Positions 27,172 to 35,454 of a DNA stretch of 64,000 nucleotides are shown here, piece by piece (the first letter of the stretch is position 1; every line of letters begins with the position of its first letter). The notes below the pieces were generated by a model that had not been told where the DNA came from, did no database searches, and saw nothing but the letters and a program-made list of their open reading frames with translations. The stretch comes from Bacteroides acidifaciens (lineage in GTDB: Bacteria > Bacteroidota > Bacteroidia > Bacteroidales > Bacteroidaceae): the NCBI RefSeq assembly GCF_903181435.1, contig NZ_CAEUHO010000004.1, positions 124,001 through 188,000 on the forward strand, given 5' to 3'. The translations under genes and the position numbers were made by a program.

Positions 27172-28923
27172 ATGGAAGAATATATAGCACCGCGCAGAAA
27201 ACGTATCCCCTATGGTATGATGAACTTCGCAGTAATCCGCCGCGACGACTGTTATTATGTGGACAAAACCCGTTTTATTCCCATGATAGAAGAGGCAGAC
27301 AAGTTTTTCTTCTTTATCCGCCCGCGCCGTTTTGGCAAAAGTCTTACGGTAAATATGTTGCAGCACTACTATGATATACTTGCCAAGGATAAATTCGATA
27401 CCCTGTTTGGCGACCTTTACATCGGGAAGTACCCTACACCAGACCGGAACAGCTACTTGGTGCTATACCTCAACTTCTCCGGAATAGTCGGTGAACTGCA
27501 CAACTACCGCAAGGGACTAGACGCGCACTGCCAAACGATGTTCGACTATTTCTGTGATATTTATGCCGACTATCTTCCTCAAGGCATAAAGGAAGAACTC
27601 GACAAAAAAGAAGGAGCTGTCGAACAAATTGAATACCTGTTTACAGAATGCAACAAGACCAATCAGAGAATTTATCTCTTTATCGACGAATACGACCATT
27701 TCACCAATGCCATCCTCTCGGATATAGAAAGCCTGCACCGATATACGGATGAAACACATGGCGAAGGTTATCTGCGCGCCTTCTTCAATAAAATTAAAGC
27801 AGGAACCTATTCAAGCATCGAGCGTTGTTTCATTACCGGCGTAAGCCCCATGACAATGGACGACCTCACAAGCGGATTCAACATCGGAACCAACTACTCG
27901 CTCACACCGGAATTCAACGAGATGATAGGTTTCACGGAAGAAGAAGTGCGCCAAATGCTCACTTACTACTCCACCACCAGTCCATTCAACCACAGCGTGG
28001 ACGAACTGATAGAAATGATGAAACCATGGTATGACAACTACTGCTTTGCAGAAGAATGTTATGGTGAAACCACTATGTACAACTCCAACATGGTGCTCTA
28101 CTTCGTCAAGAATTACATCCAACGGGGCAAAGCACCTCGGGATATGGTAGAAGACAATATCCGTATCGACTACGAGAAGTTACGTATGCTTATCTGCAAG
28201 GACAAGGAATTTGCTCATGACGCTTCCATCATACAGACATTGGTGAGCGAAGGCTACGTCACCGGAGAACTGAAAAAAGGTTTTCCTGCCGTTAATATTA
28301 CCAACCCCGACAACTTTGTGAGCCTGCTCTACTATTTCGGCATGCTTACTATCAGTGGTATGTATAAAGGAAAGACCAAACTTACCATCCCCAACCAAGT
28401 AGTCCGCGAACAAATCTACACCTATCTGCTGAGTACTTATAACGAGGCTGACCTCAGTTTCAGCAGTTACGAGAAGAACGAACTGGCCAGTGCTCTTGCT
28501 TACGACGGTTCCTGGAAAACCTATTTCGGTTATATTGCCGACTGTCTGAAACGTTACACTTCCCAGCGTGACAAACAGAAAGGTGAATTCTTCGTCCACG
28601 GCTTTACTCTTGCCATGACGGCACAGAACCGCTTCTACCGCCCCATTTCCGAACAGGACACACAGGCTGGTTATGTCGATATTTTCCTCTGCCCGCTACT
28701 GGATATCTATTCCGACATGAAGCACAGCTACATTGTGGAACTGAAATACGCCAAATATAAAGACCCCGAAAGCCGCGTGGAAGAACTACGCCTGGAAGGG
28801 ATTGCCCAAGCTAACCGCTATGCAGAGACCGAGACGGTGAAGAATGCGGTCGGAGCCACACAACTTCATAAGATTGTGGTAGTGTATAAAGGAATGGATA
28901 TGCCGGTATGTGAAGAAATTTAA
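27172..28923 (+). CDS. AAA-ATPase-like protein with C-terminal PD-(D/E)XK domain
   Basis: 583 residues. The N-terminal part (about 1-250) is of the AAA-ATPase_like type, with IPYGMMNF, the phosphate-binding segment RPRRFGKSLTVNML near 45 and the Walker B-like IYLFIDEYDHF near 170. The C-terminal part ends in a PD-(D/E)XK nuclease-like module (about 485-560) with VDIFLCPLLD and YIVELKYAKYKD. The family is amplified in Bacteroides genomes and its role is unknown; defence, toxin or mobile origin have been considered. The gene is alone, between frdCAB and a short orphan transcription unit. Confidence 0.9.
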   Translation: MEEYIAPRRKRIPYGMMNFAVIRRDDCYYVDKTRFIPMIEEADKFFFFIRPRRFGKSLTVNMLQHYYDILAKDKFDTLFGDLYIGKYPTPDRNSYLVLYLNFSGIVGELHNYRKGLDAHCQTMFDYFCDIYADYLPQGIKEELDKKEGAVEQIEYLFTECNKTNQRIYLFIDEYDHFTNAILSDIESLHRYTDETHGEGYLRAFFNKIKAGTYSSIERCFITGVSPMTMDDLTSGFNIGTNYSLTPEFNEMIGFTEEEVRQMLTYYSTTSPFNHSVDELIEMMKPWYDNYCFAEECYGETTMYNSNMVLYFVKNYIQRGKAPRDMVEDNIRIDYEKLRMLICKDKEFAHDASIIQTLVSEGYVTGELKKGFPAVNITNPDNFVSLLYYFGMLTISGMYKGKTKLTIPNQVVREQIYTYLLSTYNEADLSFSSYEKNELASALAYDGSWKTYFGYIADCLKRYTSQRDKQKGEFFVHGFTLAMTAQNRFYRPISEQDTQAGYVDIFLCPLLDIYSDMKHSYIVELKYAKYKDPESRVEELRLEGIAQANRYAETETVKNAVGATQLHKIVVVYKGMDMPVCEEI

Positions 28924-29046
28924 GATAACCTCAGCAATAAAATCATACAGAATCTGAGATTTCACTATGAATAGAAGCATATTGTGCCCGTTAACAGTGA
29001 AAATCCGTAAAAGAATTTAAAAGAGAAACAAATACAATAAAATTAT

Positions 29047-29078
29047 TTGGAAAGGACAAGACAAAGGCTTACATTTGT
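29047..29078 (+). promoter_or_regulatory. Orphan promoter with perfect consensus
   Basis: TTTG (29047-29050), exactly 20 bp, TACATTTG (29071-29078). No protein-coding frame follows before the terminator at 29124-29148. Confidence 0.75.
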
Positions 29079-29084
29079 CATGTG

Positions 29085-29148
29085 ATTTTTTTCATAGTAT
29101 TAGATTTAAGGTTAACAAAGGTTGGAGCAAGGCGTTGCTCCTTTTTTT
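29085..29148 (+). ncRNA. Putative small RNA of about 65 nt
   Basis: The interval between the orphan promoter and a strong terminator would give a transcript of about 60-65 nt. It contains no usable frame: the first ATG (29081-29083, overlapping the expected start region) is followed at once by TGA. The 3' part is a hairpin with a U-tail, as in trans-acting small RNAs. No known RNA family is recognised. Start position is estimated from the -7 box. Confidence 0.5.
29124..29148 (+). terminator. Terminator of the putative small RNA
   Basis: GGAGCAA-GGCG-TTGCTCC followed by seven T residues. It lies 200 bp after the AAA/nuclease gene and could also end read-through from that gene. Confidence 0.85.
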
Positions 29149-29183
29149 ATGCCTATATACGGATTTTTATGTCTATATACAGA

Positions 29184-30308
29184 CTAAGCCAATAATTGAT
29201 ACATTCCCCCTGCCAATACACGAACTACTCCTTTCATCTCCAGTTCGAAAAGAATAGCATTTATCTTATGCACAGGAATATCCGCTTCCACCACCAGAGA
29301 ATTAATTTGTTGATTCCCCCGTTTCTCCAGAATAGTAACTATTTTCTGTTCCTCATCAGACAGTTCGAGGAAAAGACTACGCTGTATATTTGCTTTTTCC
29401 GGAGGGGTTACCAACATATCCCAGCCCATTGCTTTCACAAAATCTTCGGCTGACAATAACAAAGAAGCTCTGTTTTCTCTGATTAACAGGTTACATCCTT
29501 TGGAATATTCATCATTCACACGACCGGGGAAAGCAAAACAATCGCGATGATAGCTTTCGGCAAGTTCGGCAGTAATCAGTGAACCACCTTTCTCTGCTGA
29601 TTCAATGACAATGGTAGCATCACACATACCGGCGACAATACGGTTGCGGCTGATAAAGTTATGCCGGTCGGGATTGGTGCCGGACATGAACTCGGTAAGC
29701 AACCCGCCTCTTTCAAGCATATCAACAGCCGTTTTCCGATGCACATAAGGATAGATACGGTCCAAACCATGTGCAAGGACCCCTACCGTAGGTAGTTCAT
29801 TAGCCAACGCCTCACGGTGCGCATGGATATCAATCCCATAAGCAAGCCCGCTGACTACCAACACATCAGGGCAAAGCGTTTTCAAATCCCGCAAGAAGGA
29901 GGCACAGATTTGGGTTCCATAATCCGTGGCATTGCGGGTTCCTACCATATTTATTACATGAAGGGAGTTTAAATCGGTATTTCCTTTAAAGAAAAGAACG
30001 ACAGGGGCATCCTCACACTCCCGCAAACGGGAAGGATAAGCCTCATCATGAAAAGTAAGACATGAAATCCGGTTCTTCCGGATAAATTCATATTCCTGTC
30101 CGGCACGGGCAATAGCTTGCGGACAATCCAACGCTTCCACTACCCGCCGGCTTATTTCAGGAATACGTTCCGGCAGTTCTTTGCGCAGGCGGAATACATC
30201 AACGGCATTGCCTATTCCGCTTATAAGATGTTTCGCTCCAATGTGCCCGATACCGGGCACCATTGTCAAAGCGATGCTATAAATCTGTTCTTCTTCGGAG
30301 CTATTCAT
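29184..30308 (-). CDS. dprA: DNA-processing protein DprA
   Basis: 374 residues. N-terminal helix-hairpin-helix region (ALTMVPGIGHIGAKHLI), Rossmann-like core with VGTRNATDYG, VSGLAYGIDIHAH and VLAHGLDRIYP, and a C-terminal winged helix (about 310-374, INSLVVEADIPVHKINAILF). DprA loads RecA on incoming single-stranded DNA in natural transformation and is widely kept in bacteria. Its start overlaps the thioesterase stop by 8 bp (ATGAATAG), so the two are translationally coupled. Confidence 0.95.
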   Translation of the reverse strand: MNSSEEEQIYSIALTMVPGIGHIGAKHLISGIGNAVDVFRLRKELPERIPEISRRVVEALDCPQAIARAGQEYEFIRKNRISCLTFHDEAYPSRLRECEDAPVVLFFKGNTDLNSLHVINMVGTRNATDYGTQICASFLRDLKTLCPDVLVVSGLAYGIDIHAHREALANELPTVGVLAHGLDRIYPYVHRKTAVDMLERGGLLTEFMSGTNPDRHNFISRNRIVAGMCDATIVIESAEKGGSLITAELAESYHRDCFAFPGRVNDEYSKGCNLLIRENRASLLLSAEDFVKAMGWDMLVTPPEKANIQRSLFLELSDEEQKIVTILEKRGNQQINSLVVEADIPVHKINAILFELEMKGVVRVLAGGMYQLLA

Positions 30309-30705
30309 TCAGGTAAGGAGCAAAGACGTTATCAAACAATTCGCTGTCGCTCAAACGTCCATTTACTACACATACCGTTTCAACAGTGGATTTCACTACA
30401 ACTTTATTATCACTTTTGCGGAAGATATCCTGGTAGAATACATACTTGATGCCTTCTTTCCTCATATATAGCTTGGACACGAACTCGTCCCCACTTTTCA
30501 GCGGAGTTTTGAAAGCCATATTGATACGTGCCACTACCGGGTCTACGCCCTGCTCATGGAGCACAGCAAAACTTACGCCGACTGAGGTCAGAAACTCATG
30601 GCGGGTATGTTCCAGATAATGCTGATAATTGGCATTGTTCACGATGCCCTGAAGGTCACACTCATAATCGCGTACCTTCATTTCCAATTCATAGATATAG
30701 TTCAT
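30301..30705 (-). CDS. Acyl-CoA thioesterase, 4HBT/YbgC type
   Basis: 134 residues, the normal size of a single hot-dog domain. The YbgC/4-hydroxybenzoyl-CoA thioesterase active-site region is seen in VRDYECDLQGIVNNANYQHY, with Asp in the usual catalytic place, followed by LEHTRHEFL. It would hydrolyse acyl-CoA thioesters in the cytoplasm. Located between the U32 gene (33 bp gap) and dprA (overlap), so the three form one operon. Confidence 0.9.
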   Translation of the reverse strand: MNYIYELEMKVRDYECDLQGIVNNANYQHYLEHTRHEFLTSVGVSFAVLHEQGVDPVVARINMAFKTPLKSGDEFVSKLYMRKEGIKYVFYQDIFRKSDNKVVVKSTVETVCVVNGRLSDSELFDNVFAPYLNE

Positions 30706-30738
30706 TTAAATTGAGAATTAAAAGTTGAGAAATAACGG

Positions 30739-32028
30739 TCAGCCTCTTTTCTGTTCGATATCAAGCCCTTTGAACTTCTTCAGTTCTTCGGTTGATACCA
30801 GTTTATACAGCTTGTCACTGGGACGTATCTTATCCGATTTCATGGAGAAATGCTGTCCCTTCTTCACTGTCTGCACAGGTTCCAAGTCTACGCGGGCTTC
30901 TTCCAAAGTCATAAATAGAGCACCGGTAGTCGGTCCTGTAATGAGAAGTTTATCGCCTACGCTTACTTCAGCAGCTTCTACCAGAAACTCGGAAACTCCG
31001 ATATTAGAGAAGTATTTGACACCTTTACCTACATAAATCTTACGTTCCGTAGCCGCCGAACCATAATTGCGGGTCCATTCTCCCAAACGCTGTCCCAAAT
31101 AATAGCCGTCCCAGAAGCCACGATTGAAAACTGTCTTCAAGCGTTCGTCCCAAACTGCAATCTTTTCATCGGTGAATGTATCTTCCAGATAGGCTTTGAT
31201 AGCTTCCTTATAACATTCTACCACCGTACGCACATACTCAGGACCACGGGCACGGCCTTCAATCTTGAATACACGCACGCCCGCATCCATCATCTTATTC
31301 ATAAAGTGAATGGTTTTCAGGTCTTTCGGCGACATGATATATTCGTTATCAATATCCAGCTCCACATCTGTTTCCTTATCACGGACGGTATAAGAACGGC
31401 GGCACACCTGCATACAAGCACCCCGGTTGGCAGAATGGTTCATCTCATGCAAGGAAAGGTAACATTTGCCCGAAACAGCCATGCAAAGCGCACCGTGACA
31501 GAACATCTCAATACGAATCTGTTCGCCACTCGGACCGCAGATATGCTCTTCCTGTATCTGGCGGTAAATCTCCGCTACCTGTTCCAGGTTCAACTCGCGG
31601 GCTAATACCACTACATCGGCAAATTGCGCATAGAATTTCAATGCTTCCGCATTGGAGATATTCAACTGGGTGGAGAGATGCACTTCCTGCCCTATCCGGC
31701 GGGCATAGTTCATCACCGCCACATCAGCCGCAATCACAGCCGAAATTCCCGCTTCCTTAGCCGCATCGACAATCGTATGCATCAAAGGAATATCTTTATC
31801 ATAGATAATGGTGTTGACCGTCAGATAACTTTTCATCCCGTGTTCATCGCACGTACGGGCTATCTCCCGCAAATCATCAATGGTGAACGTATTAGCCGAA
31901 CGGGCACGCATGTTTAGGTTTTCTATACCGAAATAGATAGAATCGGCACCTGCCTGAATAGCCGCAGCAAGAGATTCGCGCGAACCGACAGGAGCCATAA
32001 TTTCAAAATCTTTCAAACTAAGACTCAT
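30739..32028 (-). CDS. U32-family protein (TrhP/YegQ-like)
   Basis: 429 residues, close to E. coli YegQ/TrhP. U32 marks are the N-terminal MAPVGSRESLAAAIQAGAD, FGIENLNMRARS, and the cysteine-rich FCHGALCMAVSGKCYLS and RGACMQVCRRSY, plus KIEGRARGPEYV. The C-terminal beta domain ends near the stop. Members were first called collagenase-like peptidases. E. coli TrhP and RlhA are now known to work in prephenate-dependent hydroxylation of tRNA uridine 34 or 23S rRNA. A tRNA-modification role is favoured by the divergent dusB gene. Confidence 0.85.
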   Translation of the reverse strand: MSLSLKDFEIMAPVGSRESLAAAIQAGADSIYFGIENLNMRARSANTFTIDDLREIARTCDEHGMKSYLTVNTIIYDKDIPLMHTIVDAAKEAGISAVIAADVAVMNYARRIGQEVHLSTQLNISNAEALKFYAQFADVVVLARELNLEQVAEIYRQIQEEHICGPSGEQIRIEMFCHGALCMAVSGKCYLSLHEMNHSANRGACMQVCRRSYTVRDKETDVELDIDNEYIMSPKDLKTIHFMNKMMDAGVRVFKIEGRARGPEYVRTVVECYKEAIKAYLEDTFTDEKIAVWDERLKTVFNRGFWDGYYLGQRLGEWTRNYGSAATERKIYVGKGVKYFSNIGVSEFLVEAAEVSVGDKLLITGPTTGALFMTLEEARVDLEPVQTVKKGQHFSMKSDKIRPSDKLYKLVSTEELKKFKGLDIEQKRG

Positions 32029-32071
32029 AGAATATATACTTATTTGTATCAGTTAAGCAAATGAATGCGTA

Positions 32072-32099
32072 CAAAGGTAGGCTTTTTTCCGTATTTTTG
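32072..32099. promoter_or_regulatory. Back-to-back -7 boxes of the U32 operon and dusB
   Basis: Minus-strand TACCTTTG (32079 to 32072) faces plus-strand TATTTTTG (32092-32099). The boxes are 12 bp apart, so the two RNA polymerase sites overlap and the divergent genes may compete or be co-regulated. Confidence 0.6.
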
Positions 32100-32152
32100 C
32101 AGCGAAAACAAGAAGTTACTTCAATCATAAACAGTAAATAGCAAAATCATAT

Positions 32153-33148
32153 ATGAAGATTAACCATATAGACCTCGGTGAACACCCTATCCTGCTCGCT
32201 CCCATGGAAGACGTGACCGACCCGGCTTTCCGCTTGATGTGCAAGAAATTCGGAGCGGACATGGTATATACTGAATTTGTATCGAGTGACGCACTGATAC
32301 GTGCGGTCAGCAAGACGGCACAGAAGCTAAGTATCAGTGATGAGGAACGCCCTGTCGCTATTCAGATATACGGAAAGGATACGGAGACAATGGTGGAAGC
32401 CGCCAAAATCGTAGAAGAAGCGCAGCCTGATATACTGGATATAAACTTCGGGTGTCCGGTGAAGAGAGTAGCCGGGAAAGGGGCAGGAGCAGGAATGTTA
32501 CAGAATGTCCCTAAAATGCTGGAGATTACTCGTGCCGTAGTGGATGCGGTAAAAATTCCCGTAACGGTTAAAACCCGTTTGGGATGGGATGCAAACAGTA
32601 AAATCATCGTAGAACTGGCGGAACAGTTGCAAGATTGTGGCATTGCTGCACTGACGATACATGGCCGTACCCGTGCACAAATGTACACCGGAGAAGCGGA
32701 CTGGACGCTGATAGGAGAAGTGAAGAACAATCCGCGGATGCATATCCCGATTATCGGGAACGGAGATGTAACCACACCCCAACGCTGTAAGGAGTGTTTC
32801 GACCGTTACGGGGTGGATGCTGTCATGATAGGTCGCGCCAGTTTCGGACGTCCGTGGATATTCAAAGAGATGAAGCATTATCTGGAGACAGGCGAAGAGT
32901 TGCCACCACTTAGTTTTGAATGGTGCATGGAAGTGCTTCGTCAGGAAGTGATTGACAGTGTGAATCTGCTCGATGAACGTAGAGGTATCCTACATGTACG
33001 ACGCCATTTGGCTGCAAGCCCATTATTCAAGGGGATTCCCAATTTCCGCAATACACGTATTGCGATGCTAAGGGCTGAAACCAAAGAAGAGCTGTTTCAA
33101 ATATTTAATGAAATACTCATCAACAGAGAAAATAATCCAGAAGACTAA
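32153..33148 (+). CDS. dusB: tRNA-dihydrouridine synthase DusB
   Basis: 331 residues. TIM-barrel FMN enzyme: LAPMEDVTDPAFR at the N terminus, INFGCPVKRVAGKGAGAG with the catalytic cysteine near residue 101, TVKTRLGWD, TIHGRTRAQMYTG, IGNGDV and GRASFGRPW for FMN phosphate binding. It reduces uridine to dihydrouridine in tRNA. The C-terminal helical domain is complete. Confidence 0.95.
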   Translation: MKINHIDLGEHPILLAPMEDVTDPAFRLMCKKFGADMVYTEFVSSDALIRAVSKTAQKLSISDEERPVAIQIYGKDTETMVEAAKIVEEAQPDILDINFGCPVKRVAGKGAGAGMLQNVPKMLEITRAVVDAVKIPVTVKTRLGWDANSKIIVELAEQLQDCGIAALTIHGRTRAQMYTGEADWTLIGEVKNNPRMHIPIIGNGDVTTPQRCKECFDRYGVDAVMIGRASFGRPWIFKEMKHYLETGEELPPLSFEWCMEVLRQEVIDSVNLLDERRGILHVRRHLAASPLFKGIPNFRNTRIAMLRAETKEELFQIFNEILINRENNPED

Positions 33149-33205
33149 TTCATTATACCCGTAGCATTGTATCCGTAAAAGTAATACTTGCGGACCAATG
33201 CTCCT

Positions 33206-34171
33206 TTACTTGAACATCGGTTGCGCAAACCACTTCTTGAACATCCAAGTTGCCACTACATACAGCAAGAATGCAGAGAAGAAGCCCACAATGGCATCAA
33301 TGACATAATGCGCCTGAATATACACAGTAGCGCCACAGAGCAACATATAGAAAGGTATAAGGCAAGCGAACAGTCTCTTACTGCCACGCCACGCCATAAT
33401 CATCAGGATAGTAGAAATGCCAACATGCGAACTTGGGAATGCCGCTGTAGGACGTTCGCCCACTTGCTGCGAACCTTCCACTAAGCTATAAAAGAACCCG
33501 TGCTGATATCCCGGACCGGGAAGCAATTCCTGATGATGATTGAAATAATCACCGATAGCAGGAAAAATCCCTTTAGACACATTATCAATCCCGATAGCAG
33601 GGAAATAGAACTGAGGTCCGGCAACAGGTACAAAGATATAAATCAGATAATATATAAAAAAAGAAGTGACAAGCACAAAAGACATCTTTTCAAACCACTC
33701 GAACTTATAAATGAAATAGAACAATGCCACAATCAGCATCATCGGATAATAGAAGAAATATCCCATATTAAATGCTTCACTGACTAGAAGATGCGGGAAT
33801 GTATGGCAGAACCAAATAGCAGGCTGCCCGTTAAAGATAAACTGCTCGGCAGTAGCAAAGACATGATCCAGGTTTGGAAAGAAACGATTAAATTCGAAAG
33901 TATCCGGATACCAGTAAGAAAGCAGGCTCATCTGAATAACAATACGCACAAACGCCGAGAACTTACAAGGGGCAAGGCGATAAAGGTACATCAGCAGAAA
34001 AGTCATTGCGGCAATCATAGCCCTATCCAGCAACATATGCCATGGATGATCCATCCGCTGAAACAGGAATAGAATCAATATGGAAGTCAACAGATTATAA
34101 ATCAATGTAATCTTTTCCACAGCAAACAACCCCTTCCGGGTTTCTACGCGCTTAAATAAGTCTAAAGCCAT
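33206..34171 (-). CDS. PAP2-family membrane phosphatase/phosphotransferase
   Basis: 321 residues with about six hydrophobic segments. The PAP2 signatures are AAFPSSHVGISTI and IQAHYVIDAIVGF, with the two active-site histidines, plus the preceding PVAGPQFYFPA region. It resembles the PAP2_3 branch, which includes inositol-phosphoceramide synthase-like and lipid phosphatases. It likely acts on lipid phosphates or transfers a lipid head group at the inner membrane. Its start overlaps the stop of the epimerase gene by 10 bp, so the two are coupled. Confidence 0.85.
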   Translation of the reverse strand: MALDLFKRVETRKGLFAVEKITLIYNLLTSILILFLFQRMDHPWHMLLDRAMIAAMTFLLMYLYRLAPCKFSAFVRIVIQMSLLSYWYPDTFEFNRFFPNLDHVFATAEQFIFNGQPAIWFCHTFPHLLVSEAFNMGYFFYYPMMLIVALFYFIYKFEWFEKMSFVLVTSFFIYYLIYIFVPVAGPQFYFPAIGIDNVSKGIFPAIGDYFNHHQELLPGPGYQHGFFYSLVEGSQQVGERPTAAFPSSHVGISTILMIMAWRGSKRLFACLIPFYMLLCGATVYIQAHYVIDAIVGFFSAFLLYVVATWMFKKWFAQPMFK

Positions 34172-35169
34172 CCTTCGTTTTTATACCAAGCAATAGTTTC
34201 ACGAACTCCCTTTTCCAAATCATATTCGGGTGCATACCCCAATTCATTAATTGTCGGGATGATATCGCATTGCCAGTTGCGTTGTTTCATTATCTTATAT
34301 TTATCCGAATTCAGGGTACTGCTCTTTCCGGAACGCGTAGCTATGAATTCAGCGAGCAAAGATATAACTTTTAGCACAATTAACGGACATTTCATATGAA
34401 GAACAAATGGATTCCCCAATTCTTTTTGTATCAAGTTCGAAAAAGTACTACTTTTATAGACCTTTCCATCTGTCAGGAAATACGCCTTTCGTGTTACTTT
34501 TTTCTCTATGCCTAAGAAAATAGCCTGCACAATATCTTTCACATAGACGAAAGTCAAGTCCTGACGCCTAAAACCTACAGAGAAATCAACATGTTTCTGA
34601 ATAGATTTCGCCATCAGGAAATAATCTGATTCACGAGGCCCGTAAACTCCCGTAGGACGATAGATGACATAAGGAAAACCGGGAATGCTCTGAATATATA
34701 GCTCCGCTTTTAGCTTACTGAAACCATAAGCTGTATTAGGTGCCGGAACATCATCGGCTTCAATCGGAGTATAATCCTTCTCACGCACAGGGCCGAATAT
34801 GCTCAACGTGCTGATGTATATAAACTGCTTAGGAACCATATTCAACGCCCTCAGCGTATCAATAAAATATTTGGTCTGGAGATAGTTGACATAATCAAAA
34901 GTCTTCTTGTCAGAACATTTGGTAACACCGGCACAATGAATGATATAATCAAATTTGTTATATGTACCTTTGTGTCCGGAGAGTTGGGCACGAAGTTCAT
35001 TAGGGTGCGCAAAGTCCAGTTCCAGAAAATGAATCTTCCGGTTTTTCAGATATTGCTTACTACTTGTAGAACGAATTCCCGCCCATACACCAAACTTTCG
35101 TTTCAGTGCTTCCTCCACGATGAAGCTCCCGATAAAACCGCTTGCGCCCGTAATTAAAATACTCTCCAT
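34162..35169 (-). CDS. NAD-dependent epimerase/dehydratase (extended SDR)
   Basis: 335 residues. NAD-binding GASGFIGSFIVEE at the N terminus, IIHCAGVTKCSD, a serine-rich STLSIFGP strand, and the catalytic YxxxK as YGFSKLKAE, followed by RPTGVYGPRESD. These enzymes change nucleotide sugars or sterol/isoprenoid-like lipids. The specific substrate is not clear. First gene of a two-gene unit with the PAP2 protein, which suggests a lipid-linked or envelope role by inference. Confidence 0.88.
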   Translation of the reverse strand: MESILITGASGFIGSFIVEEALKRKFGVWAGIRSTSSKQYLKNRKIHFLELDFAHPNELRAQLSGHKGTYNKFDYIIHCAGVTKCSDKKTFDYVNYLQTKYFIDTLRALNMVPKQFIYISTLSIFGPVREKDYTPIEADDVPAPNTAYGFSKLKAELYIQSIPGFPYVIYRPTGVYGPRESDYFLMAKSIQKHVDFSVGFRRQDLTFVYVKDIVQAIFLGIEKKVTRKAYFLTDGKVYKSSTFSNLIQKELGNPFVLHMKCPLIVLKVISLLAEFIATRSGKSSTLNSDKYKIMKQRNWQCDIIPTINELGYAPEYDLEKGVRETIAWYKNEGWL

Positions 35170-35239
35170 TATTACTTTCTAGGTTCTGCGTGAATATTAA
35201 TTAAAGTACTCTCACCAAACATTCTTTTTGATAATGCCA

Positions 35240-35247
35240 CAAAGATA
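35240..35247 (-). promoter_or_regulatory. -7 box of the epimerase-PAP2 unit
   Basis: Minus strand TATCTTTG fits TAnnTTTG, 71 bp before the epimerase start. The surrounding 285-bp gap is AT-rich and also holds the rnr promoter. Confidence 0.55.
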
Positions 35248-35418
35248 CAATAAATATAAAATAAAAAGCATTTTGCATTTCTCTTTAAAAAGTATTACCT
35301 CAACTTTAATTGTTATGCTACTCAATTCATAAATATGCCATCCTACCATAAAACATAAAATACAAGACAACCCCGCTATTTTTCTTCCCCCAAAGTTTCC
35401 ATAAGGAAAATAATCGTC

Positions 35419-35426
35419 TATCTTTG
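35419..35426 (+). promoter_or_regulatory. -7 box of rnr
   Basis: TATCTTTG, 28 bp before the rnr ATG. A TTTC near 35396 is a weak -33 candidate. Confidence 0.55.
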
Positions 35427-35454
35427 TAATTACATATTTTTAAAAGACTACATT

